Shown here: one piece after another, positions 43,756 through 53,571 of the stretch
Layout of the letters: every line of letters starts with the position of its first letter
Numbering within the stretch: position 1 is the first letter of the stretch
Assembly: GCF_012971745.1 (NCBI RefSeq)
Contig: NZ_CP048834.1
Span: forward strand, 620,001 to 684,000
Origin: Starkeya sp. ORNL1
Lineage (GTDB): Bacteria > Pseudomonadota > Alphaproteobacteria > Rhizobiales > Xanthobacteraceae
DNA: 64,000 bases
Direction of reading: 5' to 3'
Position numbers and translations under genes: made by a program
Notes under the pieces: model-generated
Database searches by the model: none
Told to the model about the DNA's origin: nothing
Seen by the model: only the letters and a program-made list of their open reading frames with translations

Positions 43756-44862
43756 ATGGCCTACGACCTCGAATGCCGCAATGTGGTGAAGAGCTTCGGT
43801 GCGTTCGTCGCGGTCGATGGCGTCTCGCTGCAAGTCCCGCAGGGCTCGTTCTTTTCCATCCTCGGCCCCTCGGGCTGCGGCAAGACCACGCTGCTGCGGA
43901 TGATCGCCGGCTTCGGCGCGCCGACCTCGGGGGACATCCTGATCAATGGCCGTTCCATGCTGCAGGTGCCGCCCAACAAGCGGCCCGCCAACATGGTATT
44001 CCAACATCTCGCCTTGTTTCCGATGATGAGCGTCGCCGAGAATATCGGCTATGGCCTGCGCCGCCGCGGCATCGGACGCGCGGAGATCGCGCAGAAGGTG
44101 CAGGCGGTGCTGGCGCGCATCAACCTGCCCGATGCCGGACCGAAGCGGATCGACCAACTGTCCGGCGGCCAGAAGCAGCGCGTGGCGATCGCCCGCTGCA
44201 TGGTGCTGGAGCCGACCGTGCTGCTGCTCGACGAGCCGCTGGGCGCGCTCGATCTCAAGCTGCGCGAGCACATGAAGCTGGAGCTCAAGCAGCTCCAGCA
44301 CCAGTTCAACACCACCTTCGTCTACATCACCCATGACCAGTCCGAGGCATTGGTGATGTCGGACCAGGTGGCGGTGATGAATGGTGGGCGCTTCGAGCAG
44401 GTCGGCACGCCGCGCGAGCTCTATTATCGTCCCGCCACCGCCTTCGTCGCCGGCTTCGTCGGCGACAGCCACCGCTGGTCCGGACGGGTGGAGAGCGCGG
44501 ATGGCGCGCGCCTGACGGTGCGCAGCGACACCGGCGTGACATTGGCGGCCCAGGCGACCGATCCGCTCGTGCCCGGCGCGCGGGTCGACATCTTCGTGCG
44601 GCCGGAGGCGGTGGAGATCGTTCCCGCCGCAACGGATGCCGCGGAATCCGGCGGGGTGAACCTGATGCACGGCATCCTCGAAAGCCTGCTGTTCAACGGC
44701 GCCGCCAGCCGCGCCATGGTGCGGCTTTCCGAAGGCGACCTCGTCGGCGTCGCGCTGCCGCAGACGCTCGGCCGCAGCGATCTCGCCGAAGGCGCCGCGG
44801 TGCGGCTGCGCTTCGCCGCCGATCAGGCCACCGCCTTCCCGGCAGCGGGCGCAGCCCGATGA
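43756..44862 (+). CDS. PotA-type ABC transporter ATP-binding protein
   Basis: A 368-residue cytoplasmic ATPase of the spermidine/putrescine and iron class. Walker A is GPSGCGKTT, the signature is LSGGQKQRVAIARC, Walker B is VLLLDEPLGALD, and the switch is YITHDQSEAL. A C-terminal TOBE region occupies the last 100 residues. The frame is open upstream through the family A repeat, so the ATG at 43756, the first one after the repeat, was chosen; its ribosome-binding site is poor. It overlaps the first permease gene by four bases (ATGA). Confidence 0.93.
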   Translation: MAYDLECRNVVKSFGAFVAVDGVSLQVPQGSFFSILGPSGCGKTTLLRMIAGFGAPTSGDILINGRSMLQVPPNKRPANMVFQHLALFPMMSVAENIGYGLRRRGIGRAEIAQKVQAVLARINLPDAGPKRIDQLSGGQKQRVAIARCMVLEPTVLLLDEPLGALDLKLREHMKLELKQLQHQFNTTFVYITHDQSEALVMSDQVAVMNGGRFEQVGTPRELYYRPATAFVAGFVGDSHRWSGRVESADGARLTVRSDTGVTLAAQATDPLVPGARVDIFVRPEAVEIVPAATDAAESGGVNLMHGILESLLFNGAASRAMVRLSEGDLVGVALPQTLGRSDLAEGAAVRLRFAADQATAFPAAGAAR

Positions 44863-45749
44863 CCGGCGGCACCATGCGTGGGGAGGGCGGCTCGGCACGC
44901 AGGCTCGGCTTCATCCTGGTGCTGGCACCGTTCCTGCTGTGGACCTTCCTGCTGGTCGTCATTCCGCATATCGACCTGCTGCTGATCTCGCTGCGTGAGA
45001 AAGTCGCGCCGCGGGTCTTCGAAACCGGCCTCGGCAATTACGACGCGTTCTTCGGCGAGCGCGTCTATGTGATGGCGCTGGTGCGCACCGTGGTGATGTC
45101 GCTGATCGCCACGGCGCTGACCCTGCTGATCGGCTTTCCCGTCGCCTACTACATCGCCAAGATCGCCAAGGGCCGAGCCCGCACCGGGCTGTTCATGATC
45201 TGCCTGATCCCGTTCTGGGTCAGCGAGCTGGTGCGGGTCTTCGGCTGGATGATCCTGCTGCGCGAGACCGGGATCATCTCCGGCCTGCTGCAGTATCTCG
45301 GCCTCGTCGATGGTCCGGTCGAACTGCTCTATAACGACGTCGCGGTGATGGTCGGGCTCGTCTACACCTCGATGCTGTTCATGGTGGTGCCGCTGATCTC
45401 CACCCTCGACAGCCTCGACGACGCCTTGATCGAGGCAGGTTACGACCTCGGCGGCAACGGCTTCGTGGTGCTGCGCGAGGTGGTGGTGCCGCACGCCATG
45501 CCGGGCATCGTCGCCGGCTGCATCGTGGTGTTCATGCTGAGCCTCGGCAACTACCTGACGCCGACCTTGCTCGGCGGCAAGAACAGCCAGTGGTTCACCG
45601 CGCAGATCTATTCGCAGTTCATCACCCGCTTCAACTGGGAGGTCGGCTCCGCCTTCGGCTTCGTGCTGCTGGCGGCCTCCAGCCTGATCGTCTGGCTGGC
45701 GCTGCGGGTCACCGGCCAGTCGCTCTCCACCACCATCGGGCGGGGATAG
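44859..45749 (+). CDS. PotB-type ABC transporter permease
   Basis: A 296-residue permease with about six membrane segments. It has the EAA loop IEAGYDLGGNGFVVLREVVVPHAMPGI (cut here to EAGYDLGGNGFVVLREVV), which docks the ATPase. VIPHIDLLLISLREK and FWVSELVRVFGWM also match PotB-like proteins. The ATG at 44859 overlaps the ATPase stop; MRGEGGSARR five codons in is an alternative start. The substrate is probably a polyamine or similar cationic amine (family knowledge); nothing here proves it. Confidence 0.92.
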   Translation: MTGGTMRGEGGSARRLGFILVLAPFLLWTFLLVVIPHIDLLLISLREKVAPRVFETGLGNYDAFFGERVYVMALVRTVVMSLIATALTLLIGFPVAYYIAKIAKGRARTGLFMICLIPFWVSELVRVFGWMILLRETGIISGLLQYLGLVDGPVELLYNDVAVMVGLVYTSMLFMVVPLISTLDSLDDALIEAGYDLGGNGFVVLREVVVPHAMPGIVAGCIVVFMLSLGNYLTPTLLGGKNSQWFTAQIYSQFITRFNWEVGSAFGFVLLAASSLIVWLALRVTGQSLSTTIGRG

Positions 45750-45752
45750 GCG

Positions 45753-46613
45753 ATGCTGAACTCGCTGCCGCAAAACCCGCTGCTGCGCGCCGCCTATGTC
45801 GGCTACATCGCGCTGTTCCTGTTCTATCTCGCAGCGCCGCTGATCGTGGTCGCGACCTTCGCCTTCAACGATTCACTGGCGCCTTCGCTGCCCTGGCGCG
45901 GCTTCACGCTCGACTGGTTCTTCGGCTCCACCGAGCCGAAGCTCGGCCTGTTCTTCGACCGCAACATCATGCGCGGCATCGGCAACTCGCTGATGGTCGC
46001 GTTCGCCACCACGGCGCTGGGGCTGCTGTGCGGGACGACGACGGCCTTCCTGTTCGAGCGCTACGATTTCCGCCTGAAGGGCCTGTGCTACATGCTCATG
46101 CTGGCGCCGCTGGTGATCCCCGGCGTCATACTCGGCATCTCCATCCTTGCCTTCTCCAGCAGCGTCGCCAATGCGGTGGACGACCGCTTCGCCATCGAGG
46201 TCGGGGCGCTGCGGCCGGGGCTGGTCCTGGTTGTCCTCGGCCAGTTCTCCTTCATCGCTACCATCGCGACGCTGGTGATCGCGGCGCGCCTGCGCAAGTT
46301 CGACCGTTCGCTGGAGGAGGCAGCACTGAATCTCGGCGCCAGCCAGCCTGCGGTGCTTGCCACGGTGACGCTGCCCTATCTCAAGCCCGCGCTGATCGGC
46401 GCCGGGCTGATCGCATTCCTGATGTCGTTCGAGAACTTCAACACCACGCTGATGCTGGTCGGTTCCGATCCACCGCTCACCATCACCATGTTCGACCGCA
46501 TGAAACAGGGCTCGACGCCGGTGCTGAACGCGGTGTCGCTGTTCCTGATGATCGGCTCCGGCCTGCTCGGCCTGGTCAGCGTGCTGGTGCAGCGCGGCAA
46601 GGCGGCGAACTAG
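45753..46613 (+). CDS. PotC-type ABC transporter permease
   Basis: A 286-residue permease, partner of the preceding one, with about six membrane segments. The EAA loop is EEAALNLGASQPAVLATVTLPYLKPAL, cut here to EEAALNLGASQPAVLATV. FEROFs such as TAFLFERYDFRLKG and MLAPLVIPGVILGIS are usual in PotC proteins. It starts three bases after the PotB-type stop with a GGGGAT site and is followed after four bases by the GMC oxidoreductase gene, which places enzyme and importer in one operon. Confidence 0.92.
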   Translation: MLNSLPQNPLLRAAYVGYIALFLFYLAAPLIVVATFAFNDSLAPSLPWRGFTLDWFFGSTEPKLGLFFDRNIMRGIGNSLMVAFATTALGLLCGTTTAFLFERYDFRLKGLCYMLMLAPLVIPGVILGISILAFSSSVANAVDDRFAIEVGALRPGLVLVVLGQFSFIATIATLVIAARLRKFDRSLEEAALNLGASQPAVLATVTLPYLKPALIGAGLIAFLMSFENFNTTLMLVGSDPPLTITMFDRMKQGSTPVLNAVSLFLMIGSGLLGLVSVLVQRGKAAN

Positions 46614-46617
46614 GGCC

Positions 46618-48255
46618 ATGAGCGAATACGACTACATCATCGTCGGCGCGGGCTCGGCCGGCTGTGCCGTGGCCGGCCGCCTCGCCGAGGCCGGGCGTTT
46701 CCGCATCCTCGTGATCGAGGCCGGGCCACGCGACCGCAGCGTCTGGATCCATATGCCGATCGGCTATGGCAAGTCGTTCTACAATCCGCGCGTCAACTGG
46801 ATGTACCGCACCGAGCCTGAGCCTCAGCTCGACGGCCGCACCATCTATCAGCCGCGCGGCAAGGTGGTCGGCGGCTCCAGCTCGATCAACGCCATGGTCT
46901 ATTCACGCGGCCAGGCCGAGGATTTCGACGCCTGGGCGGCGCAAGGCAATCCCGGTTGGGGCTGGCCTGACGTGCTGTCTTATTACAGGCGCATGGAAGA
47001 CCATGCACTTGGCGCCAGCCCCTGGCATGGCGCCGGCGGGCCTCTCCATGTCAGCGACATCGCCGGCAACGTGCACCCGCTGACGCATGCCTTGGTCGAG
47101 GCGGGCAGGCAGGCGGGCCTCGCCTTCAATCCGGACCTCAACGGCGCCACCACGGAAGGCGTCGGCTACTACCAGATCAACACCGCCGGCGGCTTCCGCA
47201 TGTCGGCGGCGCGGGCCTATCTTTGGCCGGCGCTGAAGACCGGGCGTGTCGATCTCGTCACTGATGCACTGGTGACGAAGGTGCGGTTCGAGGGCCGCCG
47301 CGCGGTCGGTGTCGCGTATCGGCGCGACGGGGTGGAGCACGAGGCGCGGGCGCGCGGCGAGGTCATCCTCGCGGGCGGCGCCGTCAACACGCCGCAACTG
47401 CTCCAGCTCTCCGGCGTCGGACCCGGCGCGCTGCTGTCCCGCCACGGCGTACCCGTGGTCATCGACTCTCCGGTGGGCCGAAACCTGCAAGACCATCTCT
47501 GCTACGACCATGTCTATCGCGCCAGCCGGCCGAGCCTGAACGACGACCTGCTGCCGCTGCTCGGCAAGCTGAAGGTGGGGCTGGCCTATGTGCTGGCGCG
47601 GCGCGGGCCGCTGTCGCTCAGCGTCAACCAGGGCGGCGGCTTCATGCGCAGCCGACCCGGCCTCGACCGGCCGGACATGCAGCTCTATTTCTCGCCGCTC
47701 TCCTATGAGCGCGCCACGCCCGGCGTTCGGGCGCTGATGAAGCCCGATCCGTTTTCCGGCTTCTCGACCAGCGTCTCGCCATGCCGGCCGACCAGCCGCG
47801 GCCATGTGGAGATCCGCTCCGCCGATCCGTTCGAGGTGCCGGCGATCGCGCCAAGCTATCTGGCGACGCAGAAGGATATCGACGACCTCATCACCGGCGC
47901 GCATTTCCTGCGTCGCCTTGCGCAGACACCTGCGCTTGCCGCCATCATCGCCGAGGAACTGAAGCCGGGACCCGCCGCGGTGTCGGACGCAGATATGCTC
48001 GCCGACATCCGGGCGCGCGCCTATTCGGTGTTCCACCCCTGCGGCACCTGCCGGATGGGTCCCGATCCGGCTGACGCCGTCGTCGACGCCGAATTGAAGG
48101 TGCATGGCGTCGACGGGCTCCGCGTGATCGATGCATCGATCTTTCCGAGCATCCCTTCCGGCAACACCAACGCGCCGGCTATCATGGTCGGCGAGAAGGG
48201 CGCCGATCTCGTACTGGGCAGGAACAACGCCGGTATTGGCGGGTTGTCGGCATAG
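46618..48255 (+). CDS. GMC-family FAD-dependent alcohol oxidoreductase (choline-dehydrogenase-like)
   Basis: A 545-residue flavoprotein. The ADP-binding fold is [17 protein letters not shown] at the N terminus. [20 protein letters not shown] is GMC signature 1, cut here as [30 protein letters not shown] is signature 2; and [11 protein letters not shown] carries the active-site His with [17 protein letters not shown] near the end. It oxidises a primary alcohol to an aldehyde. Together with the aldehyde dehydrogenase upstream it could turn an imported amino alcohol or polyol into an acid, as BetA and BetB do for choline (inference). It is the last gene of the transporter operon; the first ku gene starts 25 bases later. 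Confidence 0.93.
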   Translation: MSEYDYIIVGAGSAGCAVAGRLAEAGRFRILVIEAGPRDRSVWIHMPIGYGKSFYNPRVNWMYRTEPEPQLDGRTIYQPRGKVVGGSSSINAMVYSRGQAEDFDAWAAQGNPGWGWPDVLSYYRRMEDHALGASPWHGAGGPLHVSDIAGNVHPLTHALVEAGRQAGLAFNPDLNGATTEGVGYYQINTAGGFRMSAARAYLWPALKTGRVDLVTDALVTKVRFEGRRAVGVAYRRDGVEHEARARGEVILAGGAVNTPQLLQLSGVGPGALLSRHGVPVVIDSPVGRNLQDHLCYDHVYRASRPSLNDDLLPLLGKLKVGLAYVLARRGPLSLSVNQGGGFMRSRPGLDRPDMQLYFSPLSYERATPGVRALMKPDPFSGFSTSVSPCRPTSRGHVEIRSADPFEVPAIAPSYLATQKDIDDLITGAHFLRRLAQTPALAAIIAEELKPGPAAVSDADMLADIRARAYSVFHPCGTCRMGPDPADAVVDAELKVHGVDGLRVIDASIFPSIPSGNTNAPAIMVGEKGADLVLGRNNAGIGGLSA

Positions 48256-48279
48256 GGCGTCGTGTTCCGGGAGGCCACC

Positions 48280-49089
48280 TTGGCGAGCCGCTCGTTCTGG
48301 AAGGGCTATCTGAAGCTCTCGCTGGTGACCTGCGCGGTCGCCATGACGCCGGCCACGACCGAAAACGCCAAGGTCCGGTTCCACACGCTGAACCGCAAGA
48401 CCGGTCACCGCGTCGTCAGCCAATATGTCGATGCCGAGAGCGGCAAGCCCGTTGATGAGGAGGACGAGGTCAAGGGTTATCCGCGCGGCGAGGACGACTA
48501 CCTCGTGCTGGAGGACGACGAGATCGACGCGGTGGCATTGGAGAGCACCCGCACCATCGACATCGAGATGTTCGTGCCGCGCGAGAGCATCGGCTGGATC
48601 TGGTACGACCGGCCGCATTATCTCACACCCGACGACGAGGTCGGCGAAGAAGCGTTCTCGGTCATTCGCGACGCCATGGAGGCGACCGGGACGGTCGGCG
48701 TCTCGCGGCTCGTGCTCTACCGGCGCGAACGCGCGGTGATGCTGGAGCCGCGCGACAAGGGCATCATCTTGTGGACGCTGCGCTATGGCGACGAGGTGCG
48801 CGACCCGGCCGAGTATTTCGGTGAGATCGGCAGGGGCAAGAGCGATCCCCATCTCATGGATCTGGTGTCGACGCTGATCGAGGAGCGCACCAGAGCCTGG
48901 GATCCGGACATGGTGGACGATCCGGTGCAGGCGCGCCTGCTCGACCTCATCGCCTCGAAGAAAAAGGGCAGGAAACGCCCCGCTAAGAAGGCCGAGCCGG
49001 AGATCGAAGCGCCACCAGGCAACGTCATCAACATCATGGACGCGCTGCGCAAGAGCCTCTCGACGGAAGCAAAGCCAAAGCGACGCTAG
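48280..49089 (+). CDS. ku: Bacterial Ku protein (first)
   Basis: A 269-residue Ku-core protein that binds DNA ends in non-homologous end joining. [35 protein letters not shown] and [14 protein letters not shown] are the conserved Ku core. A Lys-rich C-terminal tail ([15 protein letters not shown]) may contact DNA or LigD. The TTG at 48280 was chosen: GGGAGG lies five bases upstream and translation begins [12 protein letters not shown] as in other Ku proteins; the GTG at 48262 has no such support. It converges on ligD, seven bases apart. It is clearly divergent from the second Ku in this window. Confidence 0.94.
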   Translation: MASRSFWKGYLKLSLVTCAVAMTPATTENAKVRFHTLNRKTGHRVVSQYVDAESGKPVDEEDEVKGYPRGEDDYLVLEDDEIDAVALESTRTIDIEMFVPRESIGWIWYDRPHYLTPDDEVGEEAFSVIRDAMEATGTVGVSRLVLYRRERAVMLEPRDKGIILWTLRYGDEVRDPAEYFGEIGRGKSDPHLMDLVSTLIEERTRAWDPDMVDDPVQARLLDLIASKKKGRKRPAKKAEPEIEAPPGNVINIMDALRKSLSTEAKPKRR

Positions 49090-49096
49090 AGCATTG

Positions 49097-51664
49097 CTAT
49101 GCCGCTTTCCTGCGCTTGCCCTGCCTTTGCTCAAGCGGAACCGCGGCGGCGCGGAAGCCCTCCCACGGATCGGACTTCAGGGCCGCGAGCCGGACGGGAG
49201 TATTGGCTACCGTGAAATAGGCCGGGCCGATACCGGGGTTGAGCTCATTCCAGGCCAGCGGCATCGAGACCGCGGCGCCCGGCCGGGCGCGGGTCGAATA
49301 GGCCGCTACCGCCGTGGCGCCGCGCTGGTTGCGCAGATAATCGACCAGTATCTTGCCGCGGCGCTGCGACTTGGTGATGGTCGAGACGAAGCGGTCCGGC
49401 GTGTCGGCGGCCATGGCGTCGGCGATGCCCTTGGTGAAGGCCTTCACCGCGGTCCAGTCCGCCTTGGGCTTCAGCGGGGCGACGACGTGCAGGCCCTTGC
49501 CGCCCGAGGTCTTCACGAAGGCGGCGAGGCCGGCATCTTCCAGGCGCTGGCGCACTTCTCCGGCTGCGGCGATCACCGTCTCCCACGGCACCTGTTCGCC
49601 GGGATCAAGGTCCATGATGATGGTGTCCGGCCGCTCCCAATCGGCCACCGTCGACCCCCACGGATGGATCTCCAATGTCGCCGCCTGCACCAGGGCGAGC
49701 AGCCCGTCGAGATCATTGATGCTGATCAGCGGCTCTTCGCCGGTCTCCTTCGGATCACGGACCAGCGCGACCTTTGGATTGATGCCCTTCCAGGCGTGCT
49801 TCTGGAAGAACTTCTCGCCCGTGATGCCGCTCGGGCAGCGCAGCAGCGCCAGTGGATGGCCGACGATGAAAGGCGCGATCTGCGGCCAGACTTCGGTGTA
49901 GTAGTCGGCGAGCCCTTCCTTGGTCACGCCGTCATCGGGCCAATAAAGCCGGTCGGGATGGGTAAGCTTCACGTTGCGGCGCGCCGGGGCAGGGGAGGCC
50001 GCCATCTTCGGCATCTCTCTCACCACGTCGCGTGCGGCCTTGTCCTCACGCAGCCCTCTGAACGAGGCATGGCGCAAATGACCATCGGCGGTCCAGGCGC
50101 GGAACTCGACCTCTGCCACCAGTTCCGGTCGCACATAGCGCGCCTGCCGGGCCTCATCCGCGGTTAGGCGCTTTGCAAAGGGACTGGTCTGGATCCGCAT
50201 GCGGTTGAGCCGGCGGAACAGTTCCTCGGCGACCGGCACGGTGAAACCCGTACCGACGCGGCCGACATGGACCAGGTCATCGCCATCATAGACGCCGAGG
50301 ATCAGCGAGCCGATCGCCTGGCGCGAGGTGGTCGAGGGCACATAGCCGGCGATGACGAATTCCTGCCGCGCCGAGCATTTCGACTTCACCCAGCTCTTGC
50401 CGCGTCCGGAGCGGTAGGGCGCATCGCGTAGCTTCGAGACCACGCCTTCGAGGCTCAGCCGGCAGGCGTGGCTCAACACCAAGTCGCCGTCCTCCTCGAA
50501 ATGGTCGCTGTAGCGGATGATGCCGGCATCCTTGCCGATAAGCTGTTCGAGCAATCTCTTGCGTTCGATCAATGGGAGGGCGGTGAGGTCATAGCCGTCG
50601 AGGTAAAGCAGGTCGAAAGCGTAGAACAGGAACCGGTCGCTGCGGCCTTCGCTGAGATCGGCCTGCAGGGCCGAGAAGTCCGAGGCGCCGGTATCCTTCT
50701 CGACCACCAGCTCGCCGTCGATCAAAGCGGTGCCGACCGGCAAGGCTTGCAGCGCCTGTACCACAGGCTTACCGAACTTGGCCGTCCAGTCGAGGCCGCT
50801 GCGGGTCAGCAGCTTGATGCGCCCGGCCTCGATGCGGGCCTGCAGCCGGTAGCCGTCGAACTTGATCTCGTGCAGCCAGCGCTCGCCGCGGGGCGGAGAC
50901 GCGATGAGGCTCGCCAGCGTCGGCTCAATGAAACCGGGCAGGGCGGCCTTGCTTGCTCCCTTGATGGTCGACGGGTCGGGAAGGGGCGGGTGCTTCTCCT
51001 CTTCCAATACGGCGTCATCGGACGGTGAGGCCGCTTTGGACTTGCGTCGGGACGCAGCTTTCTTGGCGATCTCGCCGGTTTTCGAGGACCAGCCCGGTTC
51101 CTCGCTAGCGACATCAGCGATCTCGCGGCCGGTCTTCACTGATTCCGGGCGTTCCTCGAGAATATCGGGCGCCTCCTCCGGCCGGGCGAATTCGTCGTCG
51201 CCCTTGATCAGCAGCCAGTTCTCCCGCTTCTCCCGCGGCTTGCCGTGCATGCGCACGAGATGCCAGCGGCCGTGGAGCTTCTCGCCATTGAGCTCGAAAT
51301 CGAGATGGCCCTTGGCGTAGCCCTTATGGGCGTCGCCGATCGGGGTCCAGGTGCCGCGATCCCACACGATCACGGTGCCGCCACCATATTCGCCTTTCGG
51401 AATGGTGCCTTCGAAGCCGCCATATTCGAGCGGATGGTCCTCGACATGGACGGCGAGGCGCTTCTCGCCGGCTACAAGGCTGGGGCCGCGGGTGACGGCC
51501 CAGCTCTTCAGCACGCCGTCCATCTCCAACCGGAAGTCATAATGCAGCCGCGTGGCGTCATGCTTCTGGATGACGAAGCTGTTGCCGGATTTGCGTCCCC
51601 GCCCGCCTTTGGGCTCCGGCGTCGCGGTGAAGTCGCGTTTCTTGCGATAGATTTCGAGCGCCAT
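49097..51664 (-). CDS. ligD: ATP-dependent DNA ligase D, three-domain form
   Basis: An 855-residue NHEJ enzyme. The order is a 3'-phosphoesterase (about 30-160, HYDFRLEMDG at 41-50 and DHPLEYGGFEG), a Lys/Ala-rich linker, a ligase (about 245-530, HEIKFDGYR with the adenylated Lys268, LYLDGYDLTALPL) and a primase-like polymerase (about 560-845, LTHPDRLYWPDDGVTK, IIMDLDPGE with the metal Asp pair). The phosphoesterase-ligase-polymerase order is one seen in other alphaproteobacteria, whereas Mycobacterium has polymerase first. It starts three bases after the second ku gene on the same strand, so these two form an operon. Confidence 0.97.
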   Translation of the reverse strand: MALEIYRKKRDFTATPEPKGGRGRKSGNSFVIQKHDATRLHYDFRLEMDGVLKSWAVTRGPSLVAGEKRLAVHVEDHPLEYGGFEGTIPKGEYGGGTVIVWDRGTWTPIGDAHKGYAKGHLDFELNGEKLHGRWHLVRMHGKPREKRENWLLIKGDDEFARPEEAPDILEERPESVKTGREIADVASEEPGWSSKTGEIAKKAASRRKSKAASPSDDAVLEEEKHPPLPDPSTIKGASKAALPGFIEPTLASLIASPPRGERWLHEIKFDGYRLQARIEAGRIKLLTRSGLDWTAKFGKPVVQALQALPVGTALIDGELVVEKDTGASDFSALQADLSEGRSDRFLFYAFDLLYLDGYDLTALPLIERKRLLEQLIGKDAGIIRYSDHFEEDGDLVLSHACRLSLEGVVSKLRDAPYRSGRGKSWVKSKCSARQEFVIAGYVPSTTSRQAIGSLILGVYDGDDLVHVGRVGTGFTVPVAEELFRRLNRMRIQTSPFAKRLTADEARQARYVRPELVAEVEFRAWTADGHLRHASFRGLREDKAARDVVREMPKMAASPAPARRNVKLTHPDRLYWPDDGVTKEGLADYYTEVWPQIAPFIVGHPLALLRCPSGITGEKFFQKHAWKGINPKVALVRDPKETGEEPLISINDLDGLLALVQAATLEIHPWGSTVADWERPDTIIMDLDPGEQVPWETVIAAAGEVRQRLEDAGLAAFVKTSGGKGLHVVAPLKPKADWTAVKAFTKGIADAMAADTPDRFVSTITKSQRRGKILVDYLRNQRGATAVAAYSTRARPGAAVSMPLAWNELNPGIGPAYFTVANTPVRLAALKSDPWEGFRAAAVPLEQRQGKRRKAA

Positions 51665-51667
51665 CGA

Positions 51668-52540
51668 TCAACTCGCCTTCCGGCGCGGCGCGGCGGGCTT
51701 CGCCGACTTGGATACCGCAGGCTTCGCCGATTTGGACGCCGCGGTCTTCGTCGCTGTCTTCTTGCCGCCAAGCCCGGCGCTTTCGCGCAGCGCCGCCATG
51801 AGGTCCACGACCTTCTCGCGCCGCGGCGCCTTGCGGACCTCGATCTTACGGCCTTCGAGCTTGGCCTTGACCAGTTCGGCCAAGGCCGCCTCGTAGCGAT
51901 CCTCATAGGCAGATGGGTCAAACGAGCCTTTCTTGGTCTCGATGATGTGCCGGGCGAGGTCGAGCATCTCGTCCTTGGTCTTCATCTCGGGCACGCCGTC
52001 GAACGCTTCCTTCGCGGACCGCACCTCGTAGTCGAAATTGAGCGTGTTCGCGATCAGCCCGTCGCCGTCAGCGCGGATCAGCAAGGTGCGCACACGCCGG
52101 AACAGCACGGCTTGTGCGATCGCGGCCACCTTCTTCTTGCGCATGCCTTCGCGGATGAGGATGAAGGCTTCGGTCGCCGTCTTGTCGGACGGCGCGAGAT
52201 AATAGGGCTTGTCGAAATAGACGTCGTCGATCTCGGCGAAGGGAATGAAGGCGGAGACATCCAGCTTCTTGTCGCTTTCCGGCACCACGGAGGCGACTTC
52301 CTCCGGTTCCAGCATCACATAATCGCCCCGGCCAACCTCGTAGCCCTTGACCTGGTCGTCCTTCTCCACCGGCTTTCCGGTGTCGACATCGACGAACTGG
52401 CGATGGACGCGGTGTCCGGTCGCGCGGTTGATGGTGTGGAAGGCGATGCGGTCGGAGGTCGAGGCGGCGGTGAAGAGCGCCACCGGGCAGGTGAGCTCGG
52501 CGATCTTCAGATAGCCCTTCCAGTTCGCCCGCGGTGCCAT
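51668..52540 (-). CDS. ku: Bacterial Ku protein (second)
   Basis: A 290-residue Ku homologue. NWKGYLKIAELTCPVAL, FHTINRATGHRVHRQFVD and QVKGYEVGRGDYVML form the core. The C-terminal tail is longer than in the first copy and is built from repeated SKSAKPA units, a Lys/Ala/Ser-rich region like those that modulate DNA binding in other bacterial Ku proteins. It is the first gene of the ku-ligD operon. The intergenic region up to 52731 is shared with the divergent chromate-resistance genes. Confidence 0.95.
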   Translation of the reverse strand: MAPRANWKGYLKIAELTCPVALFTAASTSDRIAFHTINRATGHRVHRQFVDVDTGKPVEKDDQVKGYEVGRGDYVMLEPEEVASVVPESDKKLDVSAFIPFAEIDDVYFDKPYYLAPSDKTATEAFILIREGMRKKKVAAIAQAVLFRRVRTLLIRADGDGLIANTLNFDYEVRSAKEAFDGVPEMKTKDEMLDLARHIIETKKGSFDPSAYEDRYEAALAELVKAKLEGRKIEVRKAPRREKVVDLMAALRESAGLGGKKTATKTAASKSAKPAVSKSAKPAAPRRKAS

Positions 52541-52731
52541 GGCGCGCTCCTATGGTGCGCAAGGCAACGTCACGAGAACGGAATCTGTTCCGACGAGACC
52601 CTGGCGCGACGTCAAGCCTTGCCCCTGATCCTGCCCTCCCTGTATGATCAATGTAAGGGGTTACTCGCGATTACCCCGTGAGGCGCCAGCCCAAAGATCG
52701 CGTCCATGTTCCCGATACGGGGTGGACGCTC

Positions 52732-53571
52732 ATGTCATCGAACACCGAAATCACCGCATCGCAGTTGGCGCGCCTTGTCGGCCTGCCGACCGGCCCGACC
52801 ATCGTCGATGTCCGCACCGATGCGGACTTCGCCGCCGATCCGCGCCTGGTGCCCGCTTCTCTACCTCGTGACGCTTTGGCGGTCACCGCATGGGCGGCGG
52901 AATTCACCGGGCAGGACGTCGTCATCCTCTGCCAGAAGGGCGCGAAGCTCAGCGAGGGCGCAGCGGCCTGGCTGCGTCACGATGGGATCAAGGCTGAGAC
53001 GCTCGAGGGCGGCTTCGAGGCCTGGCGCGCCGCGGGTGGGCTGCTGGTCGCGACCGGCAAGCTGCCGCCGCGCGACGAGTTGGGGCGTACCGTCTGGGTC
53101 ACGCGGGCGCGTCCCAAGGTCGATCGCATCGCCTGTCCCTGGCTGCTCCGCCGCTTCGTCGACCCGAACGCCGTCATCCTGTTCGTGACGGCGTCGGAAG
53201 TGCCGGCGGTGGCCGAGCGCTTCAAGGCAACGGCGTTCGACATCGACGATGTGTTCTGGAGCCACCGCGGCGAACGCTGCACCTTCGACACCATGATCGA
53301 GGAGTTCGGACTCTCCTGCGCGCCGCTGGATCGTCTGGCGACCATCGTGCGGGCAGCCGATACCGCGCGCCTCGACCTCGTGCCGCAGGCGGCCGGCTTC
53401 CTCGCTGCATCGCTCGGCCTCTCCCGCATGTTCCGCGACGACCTCGACCAGCTCGAAGCCGGTATGCTGCTCTATGACGCCTTCTATCGCTGGTGCCGGG
53501 ACGCCACCGAGGAGACGCACAATTGGCCTTCCAGCGCGAAGCCGGCGTGGGGGAGGCCGCGATGTCGATAA
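52732..53571 (+). CDS. chrB: Rhodanese–ChrB fusion, chromate-resistance regulator/accessory protein
   Basis: A 279-residue cytoplasmic protein. The N-terminal rhodanese domain (residues about 10-110; VDVRTDADF, VVILCQKGAKLSEGAA with the active-loop Cys, GGFEAWRAAGG) is joined to a ChrB C-terminal domain (WVTRARPKVDRIACPWLLRRF, cut here as RPKVDRIACPWLLRRF; GERCTFDTMIEEF; AAGFLAASLGLSRMF). ChrB proteins sense chromate or aid its handling. The ATG at 52732 follows GGGTGGA; the frame is open 18 codons upstream. It overlaps chrA by ten bases. Confidence 0.9.
   Translation: MSSNTEITASQLARLVGLPTGPTIVDVRTDADFAADPRLVPASLPRDALAVTAWAAEFTGQDVVILCQKGAKLSEGAAAWLRHDGIKAETLEGGFEAWRAAGGLLVATGKLPPRDELGRTVWVTRARPKVDRIACPWLLRRFVDPNAVILFVTASEVPAVAERFKATAFDIDDVFWSHRGERCTFDTMIEEFGLSCAPLDRLATIVRAADTARLDLVPQAAGFLAASLGLSRMFRDDLDQLEAGMLLYDAFYRWCRDATEETHNWPSSAKPAWGRPRCR

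Noticed and set aside
46903..49134. 743-codon open frame on the minus strand
   Set aside because: It lies opposite the GMC oxidoreductase and ku genes, both well supported; it shows the same Arg/His-rich shadow composition.
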